Positions 34,389-43,401 of a stretch of DNA of 55,320 nt are shown here, piece by piece. Source of the stretch: Bacillota bacterium (GTDB lineage Bacteria; Bacillota; Clostridia; Tissierellales; MES13); assembly GCA_009711785.1 (NCBI GenBank), contig VENA01000078.1, positions 1 through 55,320 of the forward strand. The letters run 5' to 3'. The notes under the pieces were generated by a model. It did no database searches. It was not told the origin of the DNA and saw only the letters and a list, made by a program, of their open reading frames with translations. Position 1 is the first letter of the stretch. Each line of letters begins with the position of its first letter. The translations under genes and the position numbers were made by a program.

Positions 34389-36719
34389 TTATTCTGCATT
34401 GATATCAGATATACTAAATTCCTTTATAAAATTAATACTTACTAGGGTTGTTAGAATTACTATAATTATCATAATTATAGGGCTTATAATATATACTTGT
34501 AATGGATTAATAATAAATTCAATATTAGGTGCTCCAACAATGGATAAAACTGCACTTAATAATCTTTCTCCCAGTGTATTTGAGATAACTGTTCCAAGTA
34601 AAATCCCTAAATTTAAAATTACAAAAGCCTTAGTAATATATTCAATTTTAATTTCCTTTAAGGAAATACCAATACTTCTTTTAATAGCAATTTGAGACCT
34701 GTCTTTAGCAATCATCATTTTTAAGAACAGAGATGTAATTAACACAGTAACTAAAATAGCAATAATTATCGCTGTAATAGTCAATAATTTAAGTTGGTTT
34801 ATTGTACTACTAAAGGTTTGTTTGAAATATTCCTTTGGATTACTAACTTTCAGATCATCAAATCTATTCTCATATTCTAAAACTTTCTTAGCTACGTTTT
34901 TATTTACATTAACATTAACCGTATACCAAGATGCAGTCTCATAATCAGGTGAAATATTCGCTTTAGCCGTTTTACCACCATCTGTAATATCTTGATATAT
35001 CCCTGTAACAATCATTAAACGTGGTTTTTCATTTATTAAAAGTTTTACTTCATCACCCACCTGTTTTTTTAATTGGTTAGCACATAAATAAGAAAGGGCA
35101 ATCTCATTTGAAAGCTTAGGTGATACACCTTCTAAATAATCTAGGGGAAATACAGAAAAGTCACCAGTTTCCACTAGAATACTTTCTGGCAAACCTTCTT
35201 CATTAATTATTTCATACTGACTTGTTATATAAGGTGAATACTTCTTAACATCTGGATCATTTTCTATATAATTAACCACTTCATTTATTTCCTTTACAAT
35301 CTGATCTGATTGTCTTATATCCAATATGATATCACTTTTTCCTACTCCCATATAAGTGATAAATTCTGGAGACTGTATAGTATTTAAAAAGTTCAAAGGC
35401 ACTGTAATCATAAATGTAGATAAAATAAATACTATAAACAATAATACATATAACCTAAAACGTATAATAATATCTCGTAGTCCTAGAAAAATATTAGGAT
35501 TAAACACTTTGTTTTTATATAGGGCCAATCTTTCGTTATTTGAATAAGTCTCGCCAGTATTACCTAAACGTATAGCCTCGATAGCCGAAATCTTATTAAA
35601 TCTTCTCAGTATAAAATAACAAAAGATAATAACTATTATTGCTATTAAAAAAGCCGCCACTAACGGTAAGCTATACTCAATAATCGTTTTAGGAGCCATT
35701 CCAATGTAAAGCATAATATTTTTTGAAAAGATATCATTTATAAATAGTGATATTAGATATCCAATTAAAGTTGCACTTAATGCCATAGTAAAATATTTAG
35801 ATAAGTAAATACGCTTTATATTAGGCGGTGATATCCCTATTGCTTTCATTACACCAATTTCTTTATAATCTTCTTCAATAGTTAATAAAATTATAAACCT
35901 TAAACATAATAGGGCAATTACATTTAATAACAAACTAATTAAAATAATAACTGCTGCAATAAGTCCATCGGTTATACTATTTGCTAATTTTAGTAACGTA
36001 TAATCTATAGTAGGACCTTTTTTAGGCAAATCTGATTGAATGTATTGATTACTAAATTGACGAAGATTATCTAAATCATTCAGTTGAAAGCTTATCTGAT
36101 ATTCTATATCTCCTGTAGCATCTTTAATTTTTTCAAAATCAGTAGCATTAACCACAAAGCGTTTTGAACTGATAATTGACGGATTCATCTGTACGTCTCT
36201 AACGAAACTTGTTATAGTAAAAGTAAGCTTTAAATCACCATCTTTAATTACTACCTTATCCCCAAGGGATAAATCTCTTCTTTGCATATAATAAATCGGT
36301 ACAGCAATTTCTCCTTTATTTACTTCTATTTTTTCATTATTTAAATCAAGGAGATAATCAAAGGATTTATTTTGCTTTACAAAATCAAGATCCATAACTG
36401 AATGACTTTCAGCTTCATCACTGTTTATATAAACTTTTGAGCCATGGATATTAATCATTTCACTAGTTTGTTGCCTTTTGACATAAGAATTATTTACACT
36501 CCACTGGTCAATCTCATCTTGATTAATTTTACCAGAATGGTGTTGAATAAAATGGGGTGCTGAAGAAACTTTAAATAAATGCTCTAGTGAATTATTTAAG
36601 TCAATCAACATATTAGTACCACTTGATATAAGCATTGCCGCTAACAAAATAAATACAAATACAGCTATTGTAACGACCTTTTTTCTTAAAAAATCTTTTT
36701 TCAATATTTTTAGTATCAT
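34389..36719 (-). CDS. FtsX-like ABC transporter permease with two MacB-type domains
   Basis: This is a 776-residue membrane protein. One helix at the N-terminus precedes an extracytoplasmic domain of about 200 residues (MacB-like core). Three helices of a first FtsX domain follow, with a cytoplasmic EEDYKEIGVMKAIGISPPNI loop (about 280-300). One helix precedes a second large extracytoplasmic domain, and a second FtsX domain follows with KDRSQIAIKRSIGISLKEIK. This duplicated form is common in Firmicutes antimicrobial-peptide or signal-sensing transporters. It is the first gene of a four-gene operon with ATPase, regulator and kinase. GAGGTG precedes the ATG. Confidence 0.9.
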   Translation of the reverse strand: MILKILKKDFLRKKVVTIAVFVFILLAAMLISSGTNMLIDLNNSLEHLFKVSSAPHFIQHHSGKINQDEIDQWSVNNSYVKRQQTSEMINIHGSKVYINSDEAESHSVMDLDFVKQNKSFDYLLDLNNEKIEVNKGEIAVPIYYMQRRDLSLGDKVVIKDGDLKLTFTITSFVRDVQMNPSIISSKRFVVNATDFEKIKDATGDIEYQISFQLNDLDNLRQFSNQYIQSDLPKKGPTIDYTLLKLANSITDGLIAAVIILISLLLNVIALLCLRFIILLTIEEDYKEIGVMKAIGISPPNIKRIYLSKYFTMALSATLIGYLISLFINDIFSKNIMLYIGMAPKTIIEYSLPLVAAFLIAIIVIIFCYFILRRFNKISAIEAIRLGNTGETYSNNERLALYKNKVFNPNIFLGLRDIIIRFRLYVLLFIVFILSTFMITVPLNFLNTIQSPEFITYMGVGKSDIILDIRQSDQIVKEINEVVNYIENDPDVKKYSPYITSQYEIINEEGLPESILVETGDFSVFPLDYLEGVSPKLSNEIALSYLCANQLKKQVGDEVKLLINEKPRLMIVTGIYQDITDGGKTAKANISPDYETASWYTVNVNVNKNVAKKVLEYENRFDDLKVSNPKEYFKQTFSSTINQLKLLTITAIIIAILVTVLITSLFLKMMIAKDRSQIAIKRSIGISLKEIKIEYITKAFVILNLGILLGTVISNTLGERLLSAVLSIVGAPNIEFIINPLQVYIISPIIMIIIVILTTLVSINFIKEFSISDINAE

Positions 36720-36999
36720 GGTTTCACCTCTACTTATAATCTATTGAAAAAATTATAGCATAGTAATTATTAAGAAATCCTAAAGTTTTTAAAGAAATAT
36801 TGTAAAAAAACATAGAAAAGGCTTCTTTTTATTTAAATGAAAAGAACAAGATTTTTATATCTTAGGAAGTGTCTATAAACATTAAATGTAAGTGATAACT
36901 TTAATTGCTATTATCTTTTTTAAAATTTCAAGATATTTTATACAATAGATAACCTTTATAATTCTTGTTATTCATCATATATTTCTTAATTCAAGTGTA
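36720..36999. other. Intergenic region before the ABC/two-component operon
   Basis: This is AT-rich sequence with no gene I can support. On the minus strand a TATAAT at 36757-36752 is the only promoter element seen for the permease operon; the expected -35 position has no consensus. A hairpin terminator lies at the far side (37001-37030). Confidence 0.4.
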
Positions 37000-37000
37000 T

Positions 37001-37030
37001 AAAAAGATGCTTCAAATATTTGAAACACCT
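37001..37030 (-). terminator. Hairpin terminator
   Basis: On the minus strand AGGTGTTTCAAAT (37030-37018) pairs with ATTTGAAGCATCT (37017-37005), with G-U pairs, followed by TTTT. It would end transcripts of the small genes at 37040-37799. It also holds the palindrome TTCAAATATTTGAA. Confidence 0.6.
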
Positions 37031-37039
37031 CTAATTAAC

Positions 37040-37090
37040 TTATATCTGGTTTTTACCACATATAACTAGCTTATCCTTTGTGAACTTCAT
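37040..37090 (-). CDS. Possible 16-residue peptide or gene remnant
   Basis: A very good AGGAGG, five bases and ATG lead into MKFTKDKLVICGKNQI and a stop, followed directly by a terminator. The strong ribosome binding site argues for translation, past or present. The size suggests either a small peptide or the first codons of a gene whose rest was lost. No homolog was recognised. Confidence 0.35.
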   Translation of the reverse strand: MKFTKDKLVICGKNQI

Positions 37091-37184
37091 TATTTCCTCC
37101 TGATCATATATATTTATCTTTAATATTCTAAGCTTGTACAAATATATTCATTGAATATTGTAATCACAATTTACACTGAGTTAT

Positions 37185-37388
37185 TTACTTTATACTAAAT
37201 GGGTTCTTCTTTTTTACAAAACACCAACACATATCTATAAACCAAGTACACATAAACACAATATAAAGCCCTTCACAAAACCCTAGCATGAAATCTGTCA
37301 AAGAGTGCCTTACTATACTACTTAAAACAAAAATTAAATTTCCTAAACCAAAACATAATAACATCATAAAATGTAGTCTTTTATTCAT
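37185..37388 (-). CDS. Small two-helix membrane protein
   Basis: This is a 67-residue hydrophobic protein with segments at about 7-25 and 32-56. It contains a cysteine/tryptophan-rich run, CTWFIDMCWCFVKKKNP, at the end of the second helix. TTTAGGGG lies eight bases before the ATG. No known family. It lies in a stretch of small membrane or secreted hypotheticals on one strand. Confidence 0.55.
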   Translation of the reverse strand: MNKRLHFMMLLCFGLGNLIFVLSSIVRHSLTDFMLGFCEGLYIVFMCTWFIDMCWCFVKKKNPFSIK

Positions 37389-37420
37389 TTTGCTACCCCT
37401 AAAATAATTTTTTATAATAC

Positions 37421-37799
37421 TTATTCTATCTGTCTAATGTCTCTATCCCATATTTCAACTGTAGTAGCTGGACCCTTTAGATATATTTTCTGAATATTTT
37501 CTTGTTTTATTGGTATCTTTATATCAGAACCTTCGCTAATATTAAGTGTAAATAATTTATATTTTAATCCTATATAATTCATTATTTTTTACTTTAGTAG
37601 TATAACCACTAAATACACCTGCACTTGAATAGTTAATAACATATAAGTTCACTTTATCCTTTGTTACTTTAATTTCTTTAATATATAAAGATTCAGGACT
37701 TGAGCAGTGTTTAAATCCATATATTCTCCAACCATTTTCTAAAAGTAGTATAAATAATAATAGTAAACTTATTAATATAAACAAACGTCTTTTATTCAT
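37421..37799 (-). pseudogene. Secreted/anchored hypothetical protein with a single-base frameshift
   Basis: From ATG 37799 (GAGGAAA site) comes an N-terminal anchor (LFILISLLLLFILLL), then GFKHCSSPESLYIKEIKVTK and SSAGVFSGYTTKVKNNELYR, and a stop near 37557. In the next frame the protein continues LFTLNISEGSDIKIPIKQEN, then IYLKGPATTVEIWDRDIRQ, to 37421. The span of 379 nt is one base over a multiple of three. The join lies in TTAAAATATAAATTA. The intact product would be about 125 residues. The function is unknown. Confidence 0.65.
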
Positions 37800-37859
37800 A
37801 TATATTTCCTCATCCTATCGCAATGATTTTAGCATTTATTATTTATTATACCATATTAT

Positions 37860-38199
37860 GTAATGTTTGGTGTGTTAATTTATTATCTGAAGCTATGAAT
37901 AATTATAGTGGCTACTATAGTTAGGACATCTATCTATTTAAATAAAAAAATATTTATTTTTATTAAAACTACTTAAATAAATTTTATCTAAATAATATGA
38001 TTTTACGAGATGTTCTTCACATTTATTATCTTCTTTAATTGTAAGTCTTAATGTCTGAATTAGCCTTTACATTTCTATATTTATCTAATAATTCATAACT
38101 ATCTATATTTCTTGACCAATTTTTCATATCCAATTTCACCTTTCATAAAATTAATTCTTTCTCTTTTATCTTCAAAAGCTAAGAGTAACTTTAAATGTT
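37860..38199 (-). other. Degenerate coding remnants
   Basis: No intact gene. An ATG overlapping the stop of the next gene upstream (AAATGA) opens a 34-codon frame, MKHLKLLLAFEDKRERINFM onward. A second fragment in another frame reads LLDKYRNVKANSDIKTYN. These probably are pieces of one decayed protein that was translationally coupled to the gene at 38200-38706. No family was recognised. Confidence 0.35.
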
Positions 38200-38706
38200 T
38201 CATTTGATGTCATTAAGTTCTTCTATTTTGTTTATAGCTTCTAATTTATTTTCAGCTGGTGCTACAAATATAATATCTGTATCTTTATATTTTTCTCTCA
38301 TTTCTTGTGAATATCCCCATATTTTTCTTAAGTCCCTTGAAAAATGAACAACACCAGTTGTTTTAACAGTACCATTATCTATATCTATGCCCCCAACCGT
38401 ATATGCTCTTCTTTTAAGTTTTGTTTTAAGTCCTTTTAATCTCATCTTCAAATTTCCTGGTAATGCAGATTTAACATTCATTTTTATATCATTTACTATA
38501 ATTTGTCCCTCAAAATAATTATCAGATAATACTTTTTTTGATAATTTTCCCTTAAGATGTATTGTAATTTTTTTATTAATATTACTATCATCACAATATA
38601 AAATATAACCTTTATAGTTTTTATCAATTTTACTAGGAATTTTATAAACTATAACTACTATTAAAAATATAATTAATACAATACTAACAGTACTTTTCTT
38701 CTCCAT
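38200..38706 (-). CDS. Membrane-anchored extracytoplasmic protein, unknown function
   Basis: This is a 168-residue protein with an N-terminal anchor (residues 6-24), then a beta-rich domain outside the cell: YKGYILYCDD, KITIHLKGKLSKK, YFEGQIIVNDIKMN. A final segment reads DTDIIFVAPAENKLEAINKI. Many small clostridial proteins share this pattern, with no known role. AGGAGG precedes the ATG. It lies 34 bases after the gene at 38741-39301, which has a similar size and layout, so they are probably one operon. Confidence 0.65.
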   Translation of the reverse strand: MEKKSTVSIVLIIFLIVVIVYKIPSKIDKNYKGYILYCDDSNINKKITIHLKGKLSKKVLSDNYFEGQIIVNDIKMNVKSALPGNLKMRLKGLKTKLKRRAYTVGGIDIDNGTVKTTGVVHFSRDLRKIWGYSQEMREKYKDTDIIFVAPAENKLEAINKIEELNDIK

Positions 38707-38740
38707 ATTGCCTCCTAAAATATTCTATCCACCTTTAAAT

Positions 38741-39301
38741 TTAATGTAATAAAATTTTATTATTTGTTTTAAAATTAGATAAATCTATAGCTTTTGCCTG
38801 CAATTTAAGATTATCTGTAATAACTTTACCTTTGTTATTATACTTTATTTCTACACAAACATATGCATCTAAATTTAAATCATAATTATATTTTATGATT
38901 TGTTCTGTTGTTTTCCTTGTTTTACCTAAATGAATTTTATTATTTCTCATAATATTTTTATTACTCTTATTATTATGTATTACGTGAAGTAAACTCTCTT
39001 TATTTTTATTGGTCTCTATTTGTTTAATATCAATTTTAATTTCTAAATAATTAGTATCTAAAGATTTATTTCCTATGTAATTTAGTGATTTGCCACTGAA
39101 ATACTGTTTATACTTTCCTAAAATAAGTATCCCCTCTTTAAAACTCCAATTAGAGTTTTCTCCTTCTAAAAAATATATACTTTCAATATTATATTTTAAT
39201 TCTTCTTCATATTTCAACTTATAATTAAAATAACAAAGCATTGTAATAATATTACTAATTATCAAAATAATTATTAAAGAAAGTAAATATCGCTTTTTCA
39301 T
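38741..39301 (-). CDS. Membrane-anchored extracytoplasmic protein, unknown function
   Basis: This is a 186-residue protein with an N-terminal anchor (5-25), a charged linker, then a beta-rich domain (ILILGKYKQYFSGKSLNYIG; YLEIKIDIKQIETNKNKES; LDAYVCVEIKYNNKGKVI). No catalytic motif. GGGGGAGG precedes the ATG. The leader shares the string AGCTTAGGTGG with the gene at 48291-48719, another small anchored protein, which may only reflect shared ribosome-binding sequence. Confidence 0.6.
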   Translation of the reverse strand: MKKRYLLSLIIILIISNIITMLCYFNYKLKYEEELKYNIESIYFLEGENSNWSFKEGILILGKYKQYFSGKSLNYIGNKSLDTNYLEIKIDIKQIETNKNKESLLHVIHNNKSNKNIMRNNKIHLGKTRKTTEQIIKYNYDLNLDAYVCVEIKYNNKGKVITDNLKLQAKAIDLSNFKTNNKILLH

Positions 39302-39491
39302 ATAATGTCCTCCCCCACCTAAGCTATAAAAGATATAATTATAATTTCTTTTATTTATAATTTAAAGCATTTCTACACTTTGTTTTATATAAAGAGATAC
39401 AAATTTTATGCTTATTTATAGAAACCTCTTTAAATTTAATCTAAACATTTGTATAAAATAGCGATTTACCTTTTTTTATAAAATGTAATTA

Positions 39492-40271
39492 TCATATTTC
39501 ATTAAACAAAATCTCATAAAATTTTTCCTTAGCATAATATTCATTCCATGGGTAATGTCCACATTTATCTAATAATATGAAGTTGTAGTTCTTAATAACT
39601 TTTGCTAATGGTTCTTTTACACCACAATATGGATGAGCATCATAATCACCATGTATTGTAATAACTGGACATTCTATATTTTTTCCCATATCCAATAATT
39701 TTCCATTCTCTCTAAGTTTACTTATCTCAGACATACTTTTCATAAAAATCTTAGGTTGATATTTAACTATTTCATCTTCATAAACTATAGGTTCATATGA
39801 ATCTACTTTAGTCATTATACTCCCAAGTTCTTTAAATACATTTGTCAGATTTTTCGTATTCGGATTATATAATGTCTCACTAAGTTCCTTTACTTTTGTC
39901 TTTTCTTCTTCACTAAAACGATTAAATCTAGTCCTATTCATAGTATCTATATACTTTTCTTCATAGGGGCCACTACTAACTAAAATTAATTTTTCTACAT
40001 ACATTGAATATTTTGATGTGAAAATGTAGGATAGCCATGCCCCCCACGAATGTCCAATTAATGTAATTGGTTTATTACAATATCTTTTTATAACAGTAAC
40101 TAATTCATTAATCTGTCCTTTTATACTATCTTCGGTTTGAAATGGTTCTATTACACCAAATTTTTTAGATAATACTCTTGCTAATGGTGCAACACTTCCA
40201 GGAGCGCCCGGACCACCATGGATAACTAATACCTCATATGGTTTTTCTCCATATATTCTTAAATTTTTCAT
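39492..40271 (-). CDS. Alpha/beta hydrolase
   Basis: This is a 259-residue cytosolic enzyme. HGGPGAPGS at 19-27 forms the oxyanion strand as in proline iminopeptidases. The nucleophile elbow is GHSWGA with Ser75. The acid is probably in ITIHGDYDAHP, and the base is the His of CGHYPWNEY near the end. The short cap (KYIDTMNRTRFNRFSEEEKT) supports a small-substrate esterase or peptidase. No operon partners are tightly linked. The substrate is unknown. Confidence 0.9.
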   Translation of the reverse strand: MKNLRIYGEKPYEVLVIHGGPGAPGSVAPLARVLSKKFGVIEPFQTEDSIKGQINELVTVIKRYCNKPITLIGHSWGAWLSYIFTSKYSMYVEKLILVSSGPYEEKYIDTMNRTRFNRFSEEEKTKVKELSETLYNPNTKNLTNVFKELGSIMTKVDSYEPIVYEDEIVKYQPKIFMKSMSEISKLRENGKLLDMGKNIECPVITIHGDYDAHPYCGVKEPLAKVIKNYNFILLDKCGHYPWNEYYAKEKFYEILFNEI

Positions 40272-40385
40272 TTTATTAATCCCTACTTATACACTTATTT
40301 TTTATTTCTAATGCCTTTTACAATCTATTTTATTATTATAAGTCTTAGTAACTGTCTGTTATGTAATGCTTTCATTATCTACCCT

Positions 40386-40934
40386 TTATTTTAAATAAAT
40401 CTTATAAATACAATCTTTTCCCCCTGATATTATTGATTCTGTTATTTCTACCTTCAATGATCTCTTTAATGATTTTTCATATAACCACCTAATATGTGCT
40501 TTACAACAATGACACCATGATATAGATATTAGTGATTTTGTATCCCCAACCATACCACATACACATTTTCCTATACCGAATTTACCATGAATTATATTTT
40601 TTTCTAATCTAATTGAATTTCCTGCATAACCTGTTTCTTGTAATTTGTATAAAAAATCTTCTATATTTTTTGCTTCCCTATTTAGTTCCTTTGCTTTTTT
40701 TAAAAACTTTTGAGGTTTACATGCACAAGCTTCTCGTATTTTAATAATATCTTTTTCATATAAAAGATTATCCATTCTCTCAGTAACCATTTTCATAATC
40801 TCTGCTCGCTTTTCTTTCTTTTGTTTTGCCGTAAGATCTTCACAACCTTTCAATATTTTTAACCTAATTTCCTCTCCAACAACTTTGTCGATATTTTTAG
40901 CTAACTTATTAATATAAGACATTTTATATTTCAA
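40386..40934 (-). CDS. Cysteine-rich protein resembling DUF6144
   Basis: This is a 182-residue cytosolic protein with paired cysteines: ACACKP, GKCVCGMV, WCHCCKAH and a last Cys in ISGGKDCIYKI. The C-terminal ESIISGGKDCIYKIYL resembles the end of V4R-like small-molecule-binding domains (ES-x-x-x-G-x-x-x-C-x-F), and the Cys pattern suggests a metal site. From memory this corresponds to DUF6144; that name is tentative. The start is the TTG at 40934 after AGGAGG; ATG codons lie further inside. No linked pathway genes. Confidence 0.6.
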   Translation of the reverse strand: MKYKMSYINKLAKNIDKVVGEEIRLKILKGCEDLTAKQKKEKRAEIMKMVTERMDNLLYEKDIIKIREACACKPQKFLKKAKELNREAKNIEDFLYKLQETGYAGNSIRLEKNIIHGKFGIGKCVCGMVGDTKSLISISWCHCCKAHIRWLYEKSLKRSLKVEITESIISGGKDCIYKIYLK

Positions 40935-41097
40935 AATAAATCCTCCTACCATTTAAAATGAGTATAAAATTAAAATAACTAAAAAAATAAAAGTGTTAAA
41001 AATTAATATAACTTTTTATAAACAAAGAAAATCTCCATAATCAATGTATTGATTATTATACTTTTATCTTTTTTATCAATTTGCCTCCTAGAATTAC

Positions 41098-41655
41098 TTA
41101 TATTCTCTTTATTAAATTAATAGTTTCATCTTTACCATAATCACCATCACCATATTCCTTTAAATCATCTCCTACATAAAAAAATTCAGGATTGAAATTA
41201 TCAATTACTTGAAATCCACATTTTTTATATGCTTTTATGGCATTTATATTCTCTATCCATGGTCTTATTAAAAAAACATCAATTAAGTATTCTTTATTTA
41301 AATAATCAATTAAAAGATTAATTGCTTCTCTGCCTAAACCTATTCCTAAATATTTATTAGTACCAATCCATATATCTAACTCTGAATGGACTTGCTTTCT
41401 AAATTCATTTGAATAACTTATACTTCCAATAACTTCTCCATTATAATATATTAGTAAATAACTACCTTCTTTTGTAGGCTTTCCACTAAAAAAAATTTCT
41501 GGTTCGTCTTCATTAAATTCATCCCATGTTGGTACAGGATGTTGGTCATTAAACATATAATCAATAACTTCTTCACCTGTTAACATTTCATAAATTAACT
41601 TTTTATCCTTCTTTGTTGCAAATACAAGTTTAATTCTGTTGCCTTTTATGCACAT
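41098..41655 (-). CDS. GNAT family N-acetyltransferase, AAC(6')-like
   Basis: This is a 185-residue intact GNAT. IKLVFATKKDKKLIYEMLTG opens the fold. IGSISYSNEF and the acetyl-CoA region IGTNKYLGIGLGREAINLL (motif A, Q/R-x-x-G-x-G variant) follow. IRPWIENINAIKAYKKCGFQ is characteristic of the RimI/AAC(6') group, where Pro-Asn-Arg/AYKKxGF is conserved. Some members acetylate aminoglycosides at position 6'. Resistance cannot be concluded from the sequence, but the ANT(6)-like gene follows upstream within 300 bases. GAGGG precedes the ATG. Confidence 0.85.
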   Translation of the reverse strand: MCIKGNRIKLVFATKKDKKLIYEMLTGEEVIDYMFNDQHPVPTWDEFNEDEPEIFFSGKPTKEGSYLLIYYNGEVIGSISYSNEFRKQVHSELDIWIGTNKYLGIGLGREAINLLIDYLNKEYLIDVFLIRPWIENINAIKAYKKCGFQVIDNFNPEFFYVGDDLKEYGDGDYGKDETINLIKRI

Positions 41656-41772
41656 CCTTATTTTCCCTCTTTCATCTAATGGTCTAAGTTTTTGTTATCC
41701 CTTTAGTATCAATAAACTAAACGTGGTTTGCTAAATATATTATTTCATCATTCTAATCTTCTAGTTATATTT

Positions 41773-41819
41773 AAATCCCATCAATTATTGTCTTTAATTA
41801 TCAATAGTTGATGAGATTT
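41773..41819 (-). terminator. Hairpin after the ANT(6)-like gene
   Basis: An 18-bp stem (41773-41790 with 41802-41819, one mismatch and one wobble) contains CATCAA/TTGATG. The following T-run on the minus strand is short (TTTAAATAT), so termination may be weak. It lies 110 bases after the stop of the adenylyltransferase gene. Confidence 0.5.
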
Positions 41820-41929
41820 CTATATTATAAAACTAACTTTATTGGTGTTTATTAGCTTTTATTAAATAACCACATTTTCATTACTTTCCCCATATTAATA
41901 TTCTATTGGTAGTTGGTTTTTAATTAAAA

Positions 41930-42781
41930 TTACTCAATTTTTTTTGTTTCTTTAATTTCCCTGCAAAATTTAATAACTTCTTTATCTACTTGTTCCGGAT
42001 ATTCATAACCTAAATTTTCTCCAACCTGTTTTGCCATCTTTCTAAAAAAAGCAGTCATATTAAAAAAGGCAATCCAATTCTCCTCAATGTCCGCTCCTAC
42101 ATATGTTTTTTCTAGCTCTTCCCAAGTCTCTGAATCAAGGTATTTCTTAAAATTTTTACCTAAAGCTCCAGTTTCTACTGTCCACTTATTTTTAATTCCA
42201 ATATACCAATCTATAACCTTATGCAAGAAAGAATACCTAAGTATATAATCCAACATATATTTAGCAAACGGCAACTGATCTCTCCAAAGATATTTAGGAA
42301 TATAGTAAGCATCCCACCAAAACTCATTTACTAAAGTTTCATATTCTTCTTTACTAGGCTTTTTTATTATATATTCTGAATATGTAGGCTTTGATAATCC
42401 TTTAGTTAATCCATCCTTATCAATTAATACTTCATAACCGTTATCATAAGCATCTGATTTTATTTTAAGTTGATCTGTAATCTGAAAATCAATTCTTATA
42501 CCATCTTTAAATAGAACAAGCCGAGTAATCCAACCAGTCTTACCTGTTGAACGTGGCTTAAAGGGCCAACGTACCATAATAGAACCAAATACTTTAAGCC
42601 AATCATCACTTTTTTTGAATGTAGTTAAATCCGATACATATAACTCAATATCATAGTCTGATAAAAAATCAATATCTGCATCAGGATTAACACGAGAACT
42701 AGTTAATACTGCTGCTCTAACTAATTTATTTCTTTTAGCCCATTTTTTAAACTGTGATAAAACTTCTTTTTCTGTTCTCAT
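41930..42781 (-). CDS. Aminoglycoside 6-adenylyltransferase-like protein (ANT(6)/AadE family)
   Basis: This is a 283-residue protein, close to the family's usual 285-300. VRAAVLTSSRVNPDADIDFL and SDYDIELYVSD near residues 22-48 form the nucleotidyltransferase core; its acidic residues bind Mg-ATP. Later EEYETLVNEFWWDAYYIPKY and WLDYIL-like helices match the streptomycin adenylyltransferase fold. Known members transfer AMP to the 6-hydroxyl of streptomycin. The start at 42781 has GGAGAGG in front; the longer frame to 42802 does not. Chromosomal clostridial members are widespread and often silent. Confidence 0.88.
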   Translation of the reverse strand: MRTEKEVLSQFKKWAKRNKLVRAAVLTSSRVNPDADIDFLSDYDIELYVSDLTTFKKSDDWLKVFGSIMVRWPFKPRSTGKTGWITRLVLFKDGIRIDFQITDQLKIKSDAYDNGYEVLIDKDGLTKGLSKPTYSEYIIKKPSKEEYETLVNEFWWDAYYIPKYLWRDQLPFAKYMLDYILRYSFLHKVIDWYIGIKNKWTVETGALGKNFKKYLDSETWEELEKTYVGADIEENWIAFFNMTAFFRKMAKQVGENLGYEYPEQVDKEVIKFCREIKETKKIE

Positions 42782-42893
42782 AAAACCTCTCCTTATTACC
42801 ATTAAAATATTTTGATGGAAACTAAATAATATTTATTCAGCTGTGATAAAAGAATGATATTCCTAAACATTTTGTTAATATATCGTTTTCACT

Positions 42894-43320
42894 CTAAACA
42901 TTAATAAACCAACTTAATCTATCATAATACTGAATTAATCTTTTATCATATTGACTATTTTTATACCTCCTATAAAAACTACTCCTATCTAATTCATCCT
43001 TAAAATAATAATCTATAACTGCTAAATCATAATAAGGACTTCCTATATCTACAAATCCCCAATCTATGACTTTACTATTATTTTCTTTATTAAGCATAAT
43101 GTTTTTCGTTCGAAAATCTCCATGAATTAAAGAGACTTGCTTTCTTTTAGGCTTGTTTGATATTAACCATCTAAATGCTTTTTCAGGATTTTCCCCTTCA
43201 AAGTCTTCAGTATCTATCAACTTAAAAAACACTTTACTTCGTCCGATGGAATTAATTCATTTTTATAACTATTAATGATTTCTTTAGATAGAGTTCTATA
43301 TCTAGCTTCTAACATTTTTT
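42894..43320 (-). pseudogene. Broken aminoglycoside phosphotransferase/CHK-like kinase
   Basis: The C-terminal frame (42894-43232) carries the Brenner motif IHGDFRTKNIML and the metal-binding VIDWGFVDIGSPYYDLA, both diagnostic of the APH/choline kinase fold. Upstream, in another frame, comes MLEARYRTLSKEIINSYKNE, joining near a T-rich run at 43226-43232. The N-terminal lobe with the ATP-binding loop is absent. The remaining protein could not bind ATP, so this is a pseudogene. Its family includes enzymes that inactivate aminoglycosides and macrolides. Confidence 0.75.
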
Positions 43321-43401
43321 TCTTCATCTATACCATTAGTAAAAATATCTATTAATGATGTAGTTGTATTTTAAATAGGTACAGGGCTTTAGTAAAGATA
43401 C

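Noticed and set aside
36850..36900. AGGAAGTGTCTATAAAC as an IS terminal repeat
   Set aside because: No matching inverted copy, transposase frame or target duplication was seen nearby.
41037..41056. Palindrome ATAATCAAT-GT-ATTGATTAT as a terminator of the cysteine-rich or GNAT gene
   Set aside because: It lies upstream of the GNAT stop in the wrong place for either gene, has a two-base loop and no T-run. It remains only a possible protein-binding site.
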